NCBI GenBank assembly: GCA_011525785.1
Contig: WYBT01000035.1
Location: 124,001 to 188,000 of the forward strand
Source: Planctomycetaceae bacterium
GTDB lineage: Bacteria; Planctomycetota; UBA1135; GCA-002686595
Direction of reading: 5' to 3'
DNA length: 64,000 bases
Shown here one piece after another: positions 17,181 to 26,126 of the stretch. A program made the position numbers and the translations under genes. Every line of letters starts with the position of its first letter. The first letter of the stretch is position 1. Under the pieces are notes generated by a model, which saw only the letters and a program-made list of their open reading frames with translations, was not told the DNA's origin and did no database searches.

Positions 17181-18878
17181 ATGGCCAACCTCGAATTCAA
17201 GCTGCCCGACATCGGCGAAGGCGTCGCCGAGGGCGAGATCGTCAAGTGGCTCGTCAAGAGCGGTGACGCGGTCAAGGAGCACCAGGCGGTCGTCGAAGTG
17301 ATGACCGACAAGGCGACCGTCGAGATCCCCGCGCCCGCGGCGGGCGTGATCAAGGAAACGCGCGCCAACCCGGGCGATGTCGTGCCGGTGGGCAGCGTGA
17401 TCTTCGTGCTCGATACTGGCGCCGCCGCCGCGCCTGCGCAGAAGTCGCATGCACCGGCAGCGCCCGCTGCTGCAGCGCCCAAGGCCGCCGCTGCGCCTGC
17501 CGCGCCGAAGGCTGCAGCGCCCGCGTCTGCGCCCGCTCCGGCTGGTGGTCACGGGCCCTCCAAGGCCGTCGGCGGCAAGCTCGAGTTCAAGTTGCCCGAC
17601 ATCGGCGAAGGCGTCGCCGAGGGTGAGATCGTCAAGTGGCTCGTCAACGCGGGCGACGCGGTGAAGGAGCACCAGGCGGTCGTCGAGGTCATGACCGACA
17701 AGGCCACGGTCGAGATCCCCGCGCCGGCAGCGGGCAAGGTGCTCGAACTGCGCGCCAAGGCTGGCGATGTCGTGCCGGTGGGCAGCGTGATCTTCGTGCT
17801 CGAGACTGCGGGCGGCGCTGTGGCTGCGCCTGCCCATTCATCGGCGCACGCGCCGGCCCAGGCCGCGCCCGTTGCTGCGCCGGCTGGAGTCCCGGCTCTG
17901 GCGACCGTTGGCGCTGCCGCCGCGCCGGCCAAGCGCGCGAGCGATGAACGCGTGCTCGCCGTTCCCAGCGCCCGCCGCGTCGCGCGCGAGTTGGGCATCG
18001 ACCTCGGCGCTGTCGGCGGCTCGGGTCGCAACGGCGTCGTGCGCCGCGCGGACGTCGAAGCCTTCGCCAAGGCCCAAAGCGCCGCTCCCGCCGCCAAGCC
18101 GGCCGCTGCTGCGCCCGCAGCGAGCGCGCCCGCGCGTCCGGCCGCTGCGCCGGTTTCGTTCGCGCCCGGCGAGCGCGAAACGCGCATCCCGTTCCGCGGC
18201 GTGCGGCGCAAGATCAGCGAGGCGATGGTGCGCTCGAAGTTCACCGCGCCGCACTTCACGGTGGTCGAGGAAGTCGACGTCACCGAACTCGTGCGCCTGC
18301 GCGAGAGCGCCAAGGCCCTCGGCGCCGAGAGCGGCGTCAAGGTCACCTTCATGCCGTTCATCATGAAGGCCTGCGCGCTGGCGCTCGCCAAGTACCCGAT
18401 GCTCAACGGCCACCTCGACGAGGCGAGCCAAGAGCTGGTGCGCTGCCACTACGTGAACCTGGGCATCGCGATGGACACCGACAACGGCCTGATCGTGCCG
18501 GTGGTCAAGGAAGTGCAGTCCAAGGGCATCCTGCAACTCGCGCAGGAGCTGAACGAACTCGCCGAGCGCACCAAGGCCGGCAAGGTCAAGCCCGACGATC
18601 TCAAGGGCTCGACCTTCTCGATCACCAACGCGGGCAACATCGGCGGCATCCTCGCCACGCCGATCATCAACTTCCCCGACATCGCGATCATGGGCGTGCA
18701 CCGCATCGTCAAGCGCCCGGGCGTCGTCGAGACTCCGCAGGGCGACAAGATCGAAGTGCGCCAGTACATGAACTTCTCGGCCTCGGTGGATCACCGATTG
18801 GCCGACGGCGCCGACGGCGCGCGCTTCCTGGTCTACATCAAGCGCTTGCTGGAGAACCCGGGGCTGCTCGCGCTCTGA
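17181..18878 (+). CDS. bkdB: 2-oxoacid dehydrogenase E2 (dihydrolipoyl acyltransferase), two lipoyl domains
   Basis: 565 residues. Two nearly identical lipoyl domains (residues ~2-78 and ~132-208) each carry the modified lysine in EVMTDKATVEIP (Lys44 and Lys174). Ala/Pro-rich linkers separate them from the peripheral-subunit-binding domain (~255-295; VPSARRVARELGIDLGAVGG then RNGVVRRADVEAF) and from the catalytic core. The core ends with NFSASVDHRLADGADGARF, giving the active-site His and Asp. The protein forms the core of the complex, accepts the acyl group from E1 and transfers it to CoA. It needs an E3 (dihydrolipoamide dehydrogenase), which is not encoded next to it. Start ATG 17181; no strong Shine-Dalgarno. 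A strong hairpin follows the stop codon. Confidence 0.95.
   Translation: MANLEFKLPDIGEGVAEGEIVKWLVKSGDAVKEHQAVVEVMTDKATVEIPAPAAGVIKETRANPGDVVPVGSVIFVLDTGAAAAPAQKSHAPAAPAAAAPKAAAAPAAPKAAAPASAPAPAGGHGPSKAVGGKLEFKLPDIGEGVAEGEIVKWLVNAGDAVKEHQAVVEVMTDKATVEIPAPAAGKVLELRAKAGDVVPVGSVIFVLETAGGAVAAPAHSSAHAPAQAAPVAAPAGVPALATVGAAAAPAKRASDERVLAVPSARRVARELGIDLGAVGGSGRNGVVRRADVEAFAKAQSAAPAAKPAAAAPAASAPARPAAAPVSFAPGERETRIPFRGVRRKISEAMVRSKFTAPHFTVVEEVDVTELVRLRESAKALGAESGVKVTFMPFIMKACALALAKYPMLNGHLDEASQELVRCHYVNLGIAMDTDNGLIVPVVKEVQSKGILQLAQELNELAERTKAGKVKPDDLKGSTFSITNAGNIGGILATPIINFPDIAIMGVHRIVKRPGVVETPQGDKIEVRQYMNFSASVDHRLADGADGARFLVYIKRLLENPGLLAL
17190..17807 (+). repeat. Direct DNA repeat encoding two lipoyl domains
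   Basis: Copies at 17190-17417 and 17580-17807 (228 bases each, offset 390) encode the two lipoyl domains. They differ mainly near the 3' third, so recent duplication or gene conversion within the E2 gene is likely. Confidence 0.85.
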
Positions 18879-18899
18879 GATCGTCGCGCGCGCGAACCA

Positions 18900-18940
18900 A
18901 CGCGGCCCCGCTGCAGCTTCCGGCCGCAGCGGGGCCGCGT
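18900..18940 (+). terminator. Strong hairpin terminator after E2 gene
   Basis: Perfect 15-bp stem (18900-18914 with 18926-18940, GC-rich) and an 11-base loop, beginning 22 bases after the E2 stop. The -10-like box of the next gene lies immediately downstream, so this stem probably insulates the dehydrogenase operon from the ATPase pair. Confidence 0.7.
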
Positions 18941-18942
18941 GC

Positions 18943-18948
18943 TAGTCT
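18943..18948 (+). promoter_or_regulatory. Candidate -10 box TAGTCT before ATPase gene
   Basis: TAGTCT sits 12 bases before the ATG at 18961 and directly after the terminator stem. Transcription from it would leave a leader of only about 5 bases, with no Shine-Dalgarno. Confidence 0.4.
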
Positions 18949-18960
18949 TCCCGCCCGGCC

Positions 18961-20229
18961 ATGCTGACTCGAATCGAAGCGTATCGGTACCGAAGCCTTC
19001 GGCGTGTGGAGCAGCCGCTCTCGCGGTTCCATGCCCTCGTTGGCGCCAACGGTTCGGGCAAGTCCACGTTCCTCGACTGTGTCGCGTTCCTGTCGGACAT
19101 GGTTCAGCGCGGACCGCTAAAGGCCTGCCAGGGCAACGGCGACGCGCCGCCGCGAGCTGCGCGCGGTGCGGATCTGGTCTGGATGCGGTCGGATCGTCGC
19201 TTCGAGATCGCGCTCGAGTTCGAGATCCCGCATGAGCGTCGCGCGGCTCTGGTCGATGGACCGTTCGACCGAGTGCGCTACGAGGTGCAGATCGACACCG
19301 GCGATGAGTCGACGCCGCTGGGAATCGCGATCGAGAACCTCGTGCTCGTCCCCGCGGACTTCGCCCGGCCCGCGGAGCGGCAGCGGCAAATGTTCCCGGA
19401 GGCTGTCGACGATTCCAGCGGCGTCGCCAAGCGCAATCTGCCGAAGGGTTGGCGCTCAGTGTTGAAGCGCGTGGACGGCGGCAACGACTACTTCGCTGCG
19501 GAGACATCGAACTGGAAGTCGCCGTTCAAGTTGGGCGGCGCGCGCTCACTGCTCGCCAACCTGCCCGAAGACGAGGAGAAGTTCCCGGTCGCGACCTGGG
19601 TGCGCCGCATGCTTGTCGACGGGGTTCAGCGCATAGCTCTCGACTCGTCCAAGCTCCGTCGCTCGAGCCCGCCCGGCTCGAGCCACGTATTCCTGCCCGA
19701 CGGAAGCAACCTGCCGTGGGTCATCCATGCCTTGGAACAGCACGCGCCCAAACGACATGCCGATTGGGTCGCCCACGTGCGGACAGCCTTGCCAGACCTC
19801 GTGAACGTGACCACCGTCGAGCGCGAGGACGATCGGCATCGCTACCTGCGCCTGGAGTACTCGAGCGGCTTGCAAGCGCCCTCGTGGCTCGCCTCTGACG
19901 GAACGCTGAGACTCCTCGCCTTGACGTTGCTGGCCTACGTGCCCGACCAGCGCGGGATCTTCCTCATCGAAGAGCCCGAGAACGGCATCCATCCCCAGGC
20001 GATCGAGACGGCGCTGCAGTCGCTGTCCAGCATCTACGATGGTCAGGTGCTGTGCGCTTCGCACTCGCCAGTGGTGTTGGGTCTGCTGAAGCCCGATCAG
20101 GTGCTGTGCTTCGCGAAGGATGCGAACGGCGCGACCGACGTCGTCGAGGGCTCGCATCATCCCATCCTGCGCGATTGGCAAGGCGCACTGGACCTGTCCA
20201 CGGTCTTCGCGTCGGGAGTGCTCGGTTGA
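18961..20229 (+). CDS. AAA/SMC-like ATPase of a two-gene, possibly defensive, module
   Basis: 422 residues, of the AAA_21/AAA_15 (RecF/OLD-like) class. Starts MLTRIEAYRYRSLRRVEQPL, the family's first strand. Walker A is GANGSGKST (28-36), the ABC-signature-like segment is SDGTLRLLAL (312-321), Walker B is IFLIEEPENGIHP (333-345) and the switch His is in ASHSP (366-370). There is no fused TOPRIM nuclease domain. The downstream gene overlaps by 3 bases and should supply the effector. From memory, similar ATPase + small-partner pairs occur in published multi-gene phage-defence loci, including a methylation-associated one, but no methyltransferase is present here. Defence is therefore an inference; the ATPase assignment is firm. 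Confidence 0.88.
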   Translation: MLTRIEAYRYRSLRRVEQPLSRFHALVGANGSGKSTFLDCVAFLSDMVQRGPLKACQGNGDAPPRAARGADLVWMRSDRRFEIALEFEIPHERRAALVDGPFDRVRYEVQIDTGDESTPLGIAIENLVLVPADFARPAERQRQMFPEAVDDSSGVAKRNLPKGWRSVLKRVDGGNDYFAAETSNWKSPFKLGGARSLLANLPEDEEKFPVATWVRRMLVDGVQRIALDSSKLRRSSPPGSSHVFLPDGSNLPWVIHALEQHAPKRHADWVAHVRTALPDLVNVTTVEREDDRHRYLRLEYSSGLQAPSWLASDGTLRLLALTLLAYVPDQRGIFLIEEPENGIHPQAIETALQSLSSIYDGQVLCASHSPVVLGLLKPDQVLCFAKDANGATDVVEGSHHPILRDWQGALDLSTVFASGVLG

Positions 20230-20843
20230 CCGGCGACCTGGGAGTGCTCGTCGCCGACAAAGACATGCAGCAAGCCTTGCGGGGTTTGCTCGAGCGCTCG
20301 AGCAGCCTCGAAATCCGCCCGCTGGTTGGAGTGAGAGTCGAGGCGATGCAAGGCCACGATCCCGCGGTTCGGCTTCGCGGCGTGCAGTTCGCTCGCAATG
20401 TCTTCGCGAGAACGCACGCACACTTACTGCTAGTGATGGATCTGGAGGGCAGCGGCGCCAGCGAACCTGCCGAGTCCATTGAGGCCCAACTCGACGAGCA
20501 ACTCCGAGCCCAATGGGGCGAACGCGGTCGCGCCGTGGTCATCGACCCGGAGTTGGAAGCGTGGGTCTGGAGCCGCTCGCCTAACGTCGGGCCCGAGCTG
20601 GGATTCGAGAGCACCGAGATCCTGCGCAACTGGCTCGTCGAACGCGGCCTTTGGCGGCCCGGCGCGCCCAAGCCGATCAGACCCAAGGACGCTGTGCTAG
20701 CTGCGCTGCGCGAGTCGCGTCTGCAGGTTTCGTCGGCGCGTTTCGCTGCTTTGGCGCACAAAGTTTCGCTTCGCAACTGCGAAGATCGCGCCTTCGGGCG
20801 CCTCGTCGCGACCTTGCGAGAGTGGTTCCCGCCGCCCCGTTGA
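20226..20843 (+). CDS. Small partner of AAA ATPase (MAD4-like, function unproven)
   Basis: 205 residues from a TTG at 20226 that overlaps the ATPase stop (TTGA), implying translational coupling. The N-terminus LGVLVADKDMQQALRGLLER, an aspartate-centred strand LLLVMDLEGSGASEP and then VVIDPELEAWVWSRSPNV look like an alpha/beta fold with acidic clusters at strand ends, compatible with a TOPRIM-like metal-binding site (inference). It resembles, from memory, proteins labelled MAD4 in methylation-associated defence systems; this is unverified. An alternative is a helper that controls the ATPase. The following gene is convergent, 15 bases away. Confidence 0.72.
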   Translation: MTGDLGVLVADKDMQQALRGLLERSSSLEIRPLVGVRVEAMQGHDPAVRLRGVQFARNVFARTHAHLLLVMDLEGSGASEPAESIEAQLDEQLRAQWGERGRAVVIDPELEAWVWSRSPNVGPELGFESTEILRNWLVERGLWRPGAPKPIRPKDAVLAALRESRLQVSSARFAALAHKVSLRNCEDRAFGRLVATLREWFPPPR

Positions 20844-20858
20844 GCGCCGCGCGCCGTC

Positions 20859-21422
20859 TCACTTCACGCGCACGTACTCGGCGCGCATGAACTCCGTCCA
20901 CGCGCCGTCGGGGCTCTGCACCGACGAGATCAGGCGCTTGTGGTTCGCGTCGACCAGCTCGATCTGGTCGCGGTAGTTCGCCATCGTCGACGGGTCGGTG
21001 AAGCTCGGCCCTTGGGCCTCGAGCGTGAGCGTCTTGCGCGCTGCGTCGAGCGAGCCTCGATAGGTCCACATGTGCGTTTGCATCGTGTCGACCCACGAGC
21101 CGAGGAACTGCTGCAAGGCGGGGTCGTAGCCCACCGTCATCACCGACTTGAAGCGCGTGCCGTCCATGTTCGCGTCGCCCTCCGCGATCACCCACAGGCC
21201 GCCGAGCGAACGCACGCGCTCGGTGCTCTCGAACTTCGTCGGCGGCTGGTCGGGGCCCATGCTTGCTTCGGTGCTGGCCTTCCATTCACCGACGAGCTGC
21301 TGGAGCCAGACGTGCTCCGGCGTCGCGGCGGCGGCCTCGTGCGGCGGCGGCGGGTTCGAGTGGGTGCTCTGGCACGACACAGCGAGCAGGGCGGGGAGCA
21401 GGAGCGGCAGCAGCGACTTCAT
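20859..21422 (-). CDS. DUF1579 family lipoprotein
   Basis: 187 residues from ATG 21420-21422, chosen because it gives a lipoprotein signal (MKSLLPLLLPALLAVSC, lipobox Cys17). The mature part matches DUF1579: WLQQLVGEWKASTEA, then RSLGGLWVIAEG, MTVGYDPALQQFLGSWVD and a C-terminal strand with MRAEYVRV. The family is a small beta-barrel of unknown function. It diverges from the subtilisin gene (155 bases between starts) and converges on the ATPase partner gene. Confidence 0.88.
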   Translation of the reverse strand: MKSLLPLLLPALLAVSCQSTHSNPPPPHEAAAATPEHVWLQQLVGEWKASTEASMGPDQPPTKFESTERVRSLGGLWVIAEGDANMDGTRFKSVMTVGYDPALQQFLGSWVDTMQTHMWTYRGSLDAARKTLTLEAQGPSFTDPSTMANYRDQIELVDANHKRLISSVQSPDGAWTEFMRAEYVRVK

Positions 21423-21577
21423 CGGCGTTGTTCGGGCGCGGCGGGGGCCGCAGAGCGGGTCGGAATTGCGGATCGGATCGTAACGGCCGAGCGCGCCGCT
21501 GGATCTCCAACCTGTGCCGCAGTGCGTGCGCGTTGGAGCGCAGCGCGCTCGCGGTCTCCAGCTCTCGGAAGGTCCCC

Positions 21578-24500
21578 ATGCTCTTCGTCCTGTCCTCACT
21601 GATCGCGCCCCAGTCGTTCGAGCCCCAATCCGCAAGCTTTGCCCGCGTTCCTGTCCCGACGACGGTCGTCGAACGGGGCGCCGAGCTGCACCCGCCGAGC
21701 TTCAACGAGCTGGTCGTCGGAGTCCCGATGAGCGAGGGCTCCACGTCAGAGCTGGACGACCTGCCGCCGCTGCCGACTCCGGAGATCGTCGAGCCGCGCG
21801 CCGGCGGGGACGTGGTCGTTGCGCCCGCCAGCGGCGATCCGTTCTTCCTCGGCTTCGTCGCGGGCAAGCACTACCCGCCCGCCGATGAGCGCATCGATCC
21901 GGCGCTGCTGGCGGCCGTGCGTGCGCAGTACGACGACGGTCGCCCCGCCGACGAGACGTACGCCTTCGTGATGTTCGAGAAGCGCATCACCGAGGCGCGC
22001 AAGGCGCAGCTCGCCGAGCTCGGCGTGCGCGTGCTCGAGTTCCATCCGCACTACACGCTCAAGGTGGCTCTGCCGCCGCTCGCGATCGACGCGGTCGCGG
22101 CGCTCGACTTCGTGCGCTGGATCGGCGCGGCTCAGGGCTGGCAGAAGACGCACCCGATGATGGAGCGCTTCGTCGCCGAGCGCCGTCCGGGCGCGCCGAT
22201 CGAGTGCTACATCAACGTGTTCGATTCGGACCTGAACGAGGCCTCGACCTGGCGCGCGATCGGAACGGTCGAATACAACACGCCCGACGGCGTCGTGCAG
22301 GTCGCGGACGCCGAGTACGCGCCCAAGGCCTGGATGTCCAACGGCTGGCAGCAGCGGGCGCTGCAGAACATGGGGATCGACGTGCGCGAGTACGTGGACT
22401 CGATCCGCGCCTTCCGCGTCTTGCTGCAGCCCGAGTCGCTCGAGCAGCTCGCCGGGCTCGACTTCGTGCAGTTCGTCGAGCCCATTCCGCCCAAGACCGT
22501 CGGCCACGACGAGTCGATGCCGATGGTGCACCTGGACAAGTCGCGCATCAGCTACGACGGCGGCGCGAACAACGCGGCGGTCGCAGGCGAGGTCGACAGC
22601 GGCATCTACTACGCGCACGACGCGCTCACCGGCTACTACTGGTGGGCGACCAACTTCACGGGCGAGGCCTCGACCGACGACTTCTGCCTGCACGGCACGC
22701 ACGTGGCCGGCACGATCCACGGCGGCGACGCCGTGGAGGACAGCCACGAAGGCGCGGCGGATGGACTGGGCGGCACGACGACGACGCGCTTTTTCAACAC
22801 CAAGCTCTTCTCGGGCTCGCAGTGCTCGTACGCCTCGGGCACTTCGCTGGCGTCGATTCTCGGTGCGACTGACGGCGCGGTCACCGATGGCAGCGGCAAC
22901 GTGACGCCGCGTGCGATGGTGCTGAACCACTCGTGGGGCTCGGGCGCGACTACGGGCGGCTACATCGGATCGGAAGCGGACTGCCGCACGATCGACAACA
23001 ACGTCTACGTCTACGACCAGCTGCAGTGCTTCATCGCGCACAACCACGGACCTGCGGCGAGCACGACGAGCCAGCAGGGCTCGGCCAAGAACTCGTTCAC
23101 CGTGGGCGGCGTGATCGACTACCGCAACGGCGCGCTCGATCCCGGTGAGATGTACAACGCCTCGGGTCGCGGCCCCACGGGTGACGGACGTTGGAAGCCG
23201 AACGTCACCGCGCCCGGCCAGTGGGTCACGTCCACGCGCGCGCACACGGCGACGGGCTATCTCACCTACAACGGCACGTCGATGGCGGCGCCGCACGTCA
23301 CGGGTCTGGCGTCGCAGCTCGTCGATCACATGCCCTTCCTGCGCCACAACGCGCCGTCGCTGGGCGCGCTCTTGATGGCGACCGCGACGACGAAGGACAA
23401 CCAACTGATCTCGTCGGAGGCCGACAGCCACCTCGACAACTGGGGCGCGGGGCGCATCCAGGCCTGGCGCGCGCACGCCTTCACGGGCGCGACCTACATC
23501 TACGGCTGGACCGGAACGGGCTACGTGTTCGCCGATGTCCCGGTCAACGCCGGTGCGACGCGGATCGTCGCCTGCATGTGGTACACGGAAGCCGCGGCCT
23601 CGTCGGGCGCGAGCCAGGCGCTGGTGAACAACTACAACCTGTACCTCGACGAGCCGCCGATCTCGGCCGCTGGAAACACGGGCGAGTACGTCGCGCAGCA
23701 CTCGAATCTCGACAACGCCGAGCTGCGCAGCCTCGACAACCCGACACCCGGCACTTGGCGCATCAAGCTCTGGCCGCAGAGCGTGACCAGCACGTGCAAG
23801 CTCGGTCTGGTGGTGTGCGTCTACTACGACGACACCACTCCCGATCCGACGCTCTCGGTGACGGCGAACGACACGTACGTGCAGCCCAACGACTCGGTGC
23901 AGCTCACGGCCACGTACTCCAACCCCGATTTCATCGCGTCGGCGGTGTTCCTCGACTCGACGTCTTCGGGCGACACGCTGCTCGCCTCTTCGACGACGCT
24001 CGAGGACGGCGCGGTGTCCGATCTGATGGGGAACCAGCAGTCGGGCCGCGAGGTCCTGCTCGGCGATGTTGCGCCCGGCGACTCGCGTCAGGCGCGCTGG
24101 ACGACGCGATGGTCCACCGAGGGGCTCAAGAGCTTCTCGGTGAACGCCCGCTCGGACAACGCGGTCGACAAGACCGTGGGCGTGAACGTGTACGTCGATG
24201 GCACGCCCCCGGGCTTGCCGACCAACCTGCAATCGTCGACGCACACGCCCAACGTGTGGACGAACGACACGACCATCACCTACACGTGGTCGGCGGCGCT
24301 CGACGGCCTCTCGGGTGTCGACGGCTACGGCGTCTACACCGCGGGGGCGCCGGGGCTTCCGGGCGCGACCAAGGACATCGAGCAAGTGACCAGTTACGCC
24401 GAGACGCTCTCGCAGGGCACCTGGCACTTCATGCTGCGCTCCGTCGACAACAGCGGAAATTGGAACGCCAGCTATGTCAGCACCGGGCCTTATCGCATCG

Positions 24501-25234
24501 ACACCACCGCGCCCGGGGCGATCAGCGGGCTGAGCTCGACGACGCACGCAGTGAACACGGTCAACTGCTCGACTACGGTGCAGATGAGCTGGAGCGCGCC
24601 GTCCGACAGCGGCGGCTCGGGCGTGGCGGGTTACGTCGGCGAATGGAGCCTCTCGCCCTCGACCATTCCGATCGGTCCGATCAACACCTTCGGCACGAGC
24701 TCCTCGACCAACATCGGCTCCTCGAGCTTCCCGCGCTACTTCCACGTCCGCGCGGTCGACAACGCCGGCAACTACGGCCCGACGGCGCACTACGGCCCGG
24801 TGCTCGCCGACACGACTCCGGTGGACATCTACTGCACGGCGAAGACCAACAGCGCCGGCTGCGCGCCGCGCATCGACAGCAACGGACTCTCGCCGTCGAA
24901 GTCCGCGGGCACGTTCGCAGTGACCTGCTCGCTCGTGCTGAACCAGAAGAACGGCCTCTTGTTCTTCGGCGCCACGCCTCTGGCTGCGCCGTTCCAGGGC
25001 GGAACGCTGTGCGTGGCGTCGCCGACGATCCGCACGCCCTCGCAGAGTTCGGGCGGAACCGTGGGCGGCTCGGACTGCTCCGGCACCTTCAGCTTCACCT
25101 TCACCAACGCGTTCATGACGCTGGTCGGACTCGACCCCGGCGAGACGGTCTACGCGCAGTACTGGTACCGCGATCCGCAGGCTCCGTTCACCACCGGCCT
25201 CTCGAACGGGCTGGTGTTCACGATCTGCCAGTGA
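21578..25234 (+). CDS. Secreted subtilisin-like serine protease (S8) with Ig/FN3-like and C-terminal cysteine modules
   Basis: 1218 residues. The ATG at 21578 has a good ribosome binding site (GGAAGG at 21567-21572) and starts a short signal sequence (MLFVLSSLIA). Residues ~95-320 are a prodomain-like region. The S8 catalytic triad is complete: Asp340 (VAGEVDSGI), His372 (CLHGTHVAGTI) and Ser568 (YNGTSMAAPHVTG). After the protease come beta-sandwich regions (~740-1080) with FN3/Ig-like features (YTWSAALDGLSGVDGYGVY, YFHVRAVDNAGNYGP). The last ~135 residues are the shared module: YCTAKTNSAGCAPRI, GLLFFG, PFQGGTLCV, SSGG, DCSG, QYWYRDP, LSNGLVFTI. It is an exported endopeptidase, probably retained at the surface by the module (inference). 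Confidence 0.92.
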   Translation: MLFVLSSLIAPQSFEPQSASFARVPVPTTVVERGAELHPPSFNELVVGVPMSEGSTSELDDLPPLPTPEIVEPRAGGDVVVAPASGDPFFLGFVAGKHYPPADERIDPALLAAVRAQYDDGRPADETYAFVMFEKRITEARKAQLAELGVRVLEFHPHYTLKVALPPLAIDAVAALDFVRWIGAAQGWQKTHPMMERFVAERRPGAPIECYINVFDSDLNEASTWRAIGTVEYNTPDGVVQVADAEYAPKAWMSNGWQQRALQNMGIDVREYVDSIRAFRVLLQPESLEQLAGLDFVQFVEPIPPKTVGHDESMPMVHLDKSRISYDGGANNAAVAGEVDSGIYYAHDALTGYYWWATNFTGEASTDDFCLHGTHVAGTIHGGDAVEDSHEGAADGLGGTTTTRFFNTKLFSGSQCSYASGTSLASILGATDGAVTDGSGNVTPRAMVLNHSWGSGATTGGYIGSEADCRTIDNNVYVYDQLQCFIAHNHGPAASTTSQQGSAKNSFTVGGVIDYRNGALDPGEMYNASGRGPTGDGRWKPNVTAPGQWVTSTRAHTATGYLTYNGTSMAAPHVTGLASQLVDHMPFLRHNAPSLGALLMATATTKDNQLISSEADSHLDNWGAGRIQAWRAHAFTGATYIYGWTGTGYVFADVPVNAGATRIVACMWYTEAAASSGASQALVNNYNLYLDEPPISAAGNTGEYVAQHSNLDNAELRSLDNPTPGTWRIKLWPQSVTSTCKLGLVVCVYYDDTTPDPTLSVTANDTYVQPNDSVQLTATYSNPDFIASAVFLDSTSSGDTLLASSTTLEDGAVSDLMGNQQSGREVLLGDVAPGDSRQARWTTRWSTEGLKSFSVNARSDNAVDKTVGVNVYVDGTPPGLPTNLQSSTHTPNVWTNDTTITYTWSAALDGLSGVDGYGVYTAGAPGLPGATKDIEQVTSYAETLSQGTWHFMLRSVDNSGNWNASYVSTGPYRIDTTAPGAISGLSSTTHAVNTVNCSTTVQMSWSAPSDSGGSGVAGYVGEWSLSPSTIPIGPINTFGTSSSTNIGSSSFPRYFHVRAVDNAGNYGPTAHYGPVLADTTPVDIYCTAKTNSAGCAPRIDSNGLSPSKSAGTFAVTCSLVLNQKNGLLFFGATPLAAPFQGGTLCVASPTIRTPSQSSGGTVGGSDCSGTFSFTFTNAFMTLVGLDPGETVYAQYWYRDPQAPFTTGLSNGLVFTICQ

Positions 25235-25322
25235 TCTCTGCGCTCAGCGCTGGCCGCGCAATGCGGGCGAGCGGAAGGTGAGCGCTCTGGAGCGTGCGGC
25301 CTCGGCGCGGCGTCGCACGCTC

Positions 25323-26126
25323 CTAGTGCTCGCGCACGAGGCCGTGAGCACAACGCACGCGCGTCGAGCGCTCTTCCTCGGCCACGCGCGACTGGATCGC
25401 CTCGGAGTTGGGGCGCTCGAGGTGGTGCAGGTGGTAGACGATCGCGCGGTTGATGAGCGCAGCGAAGCGCCAGCCGCCGCGCGCGAGGCGCAGGTCGAGG
25501 TCCTTGTCGCCGCGCCGGCCCGGCCAGGCCTCGTCGTAGCCGTTCACGCCTTCGAAGGCCGCGCGCGAGAGCGAGAAGTTGACGCCCATGAGCTTGCGCG
25601 GGCGCGGGTGCAGCGCGCGCGCGAGCGGAGTGGGCAAGCGCAGGCCGAGCGCCACGCGTTCGTTGTCGCCCAGCAGTCCGTTCCACAGCACGGGGCCGAA
25701 CGGCCGTTCGAGTGCGCCGCTCTCGAGCAGCGCGAGATCGACGCGCTTGGAGAACTCCGGTCCGAGCTTCACCCGTCGACCGCACAGCACGTCGCCGTAG
25801 CGCGTGTACGCGAGGTGGTCGGCTATCCAGTGGCGGTGGGGGATCGAATCGCCGTCGAGGAAGATCAACCACTCGCCGCGCGAGCGCCGCACCGCCTCGT
25901 TCGACACGGCCCACTTGCGAAAGCCCTGGTCTTCGTGCCACACGCGCTCGAAGCGGCAACCGGCGGGCGGCGCGAAGGCTTCGATCACGCGCGTCGTGGC
26001 GTCGCCCGAGCCGTCGTCGGCGACCAGGATCTCATCGGGCGTGCGCGACTGGCGCGCCAGCCCCGCGAGCACGAGCGCGAGCTTGTCGGGCTCGTTGTAG
26101 GTCGTGACGATCACGCTCGCCTTCAC
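25323..26126 (-). CDS. Family 2 glycosyltransferase
   Basis: 267 residues from GTG 26124-26126, overlapping the stop of the upstream glycosyltransferase by 3 bases (GTGA), so the two are translationally coupled. GT-A fold signature: KASVIVTTYNEPDKLALVL at the N-terminus, LVADDGSGDAT, DQGFRKWAVSNEAV, and the metal-binding acidic motif FLDGDSIPH. An ENGYDE-like acceptor segment reads GVNGYDEAWPGRRGDKDLDL. It transfers a sugar from a nucleotide-sugar; donor and acceptor are unknown. It probably modifies a glycan or polysaccharide together with its neighbour. Confidence 0.88.
   Translation of the reverse strand: MKASVIVTTYNEPDKLALVLAGLARQSRTPDEILVADDGSGDATTRVIEAFAPPAGCRFERVWHEDQGFRKWAVSNEAVRRSRGEWLIFLDGDSIPHRHWIADHLAYTRYGDVLCGRRVKLGPEFSKRVDLALLESGALERPFGPVLWNGLLGDNERVALGLRLPTPLARALHPRPRKLMGVNFSLSRAAFEGVNGYDEAWPGRRGDKDLDLRLARGGWRFAALINRAIVYHLHHLERPNSEAIQSRVAEEERSTRVRCAHGLVREH

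Noticed and set aside
15000-18878. Calling the dehydrogenase operon pyruvate dehydrogenase
   Set aside because: The two-subunit E1 could serve either substrate, but the GHSTSDD segment of E1 alpha is closer to branched-chain enzymes; specificity is left as an inference.
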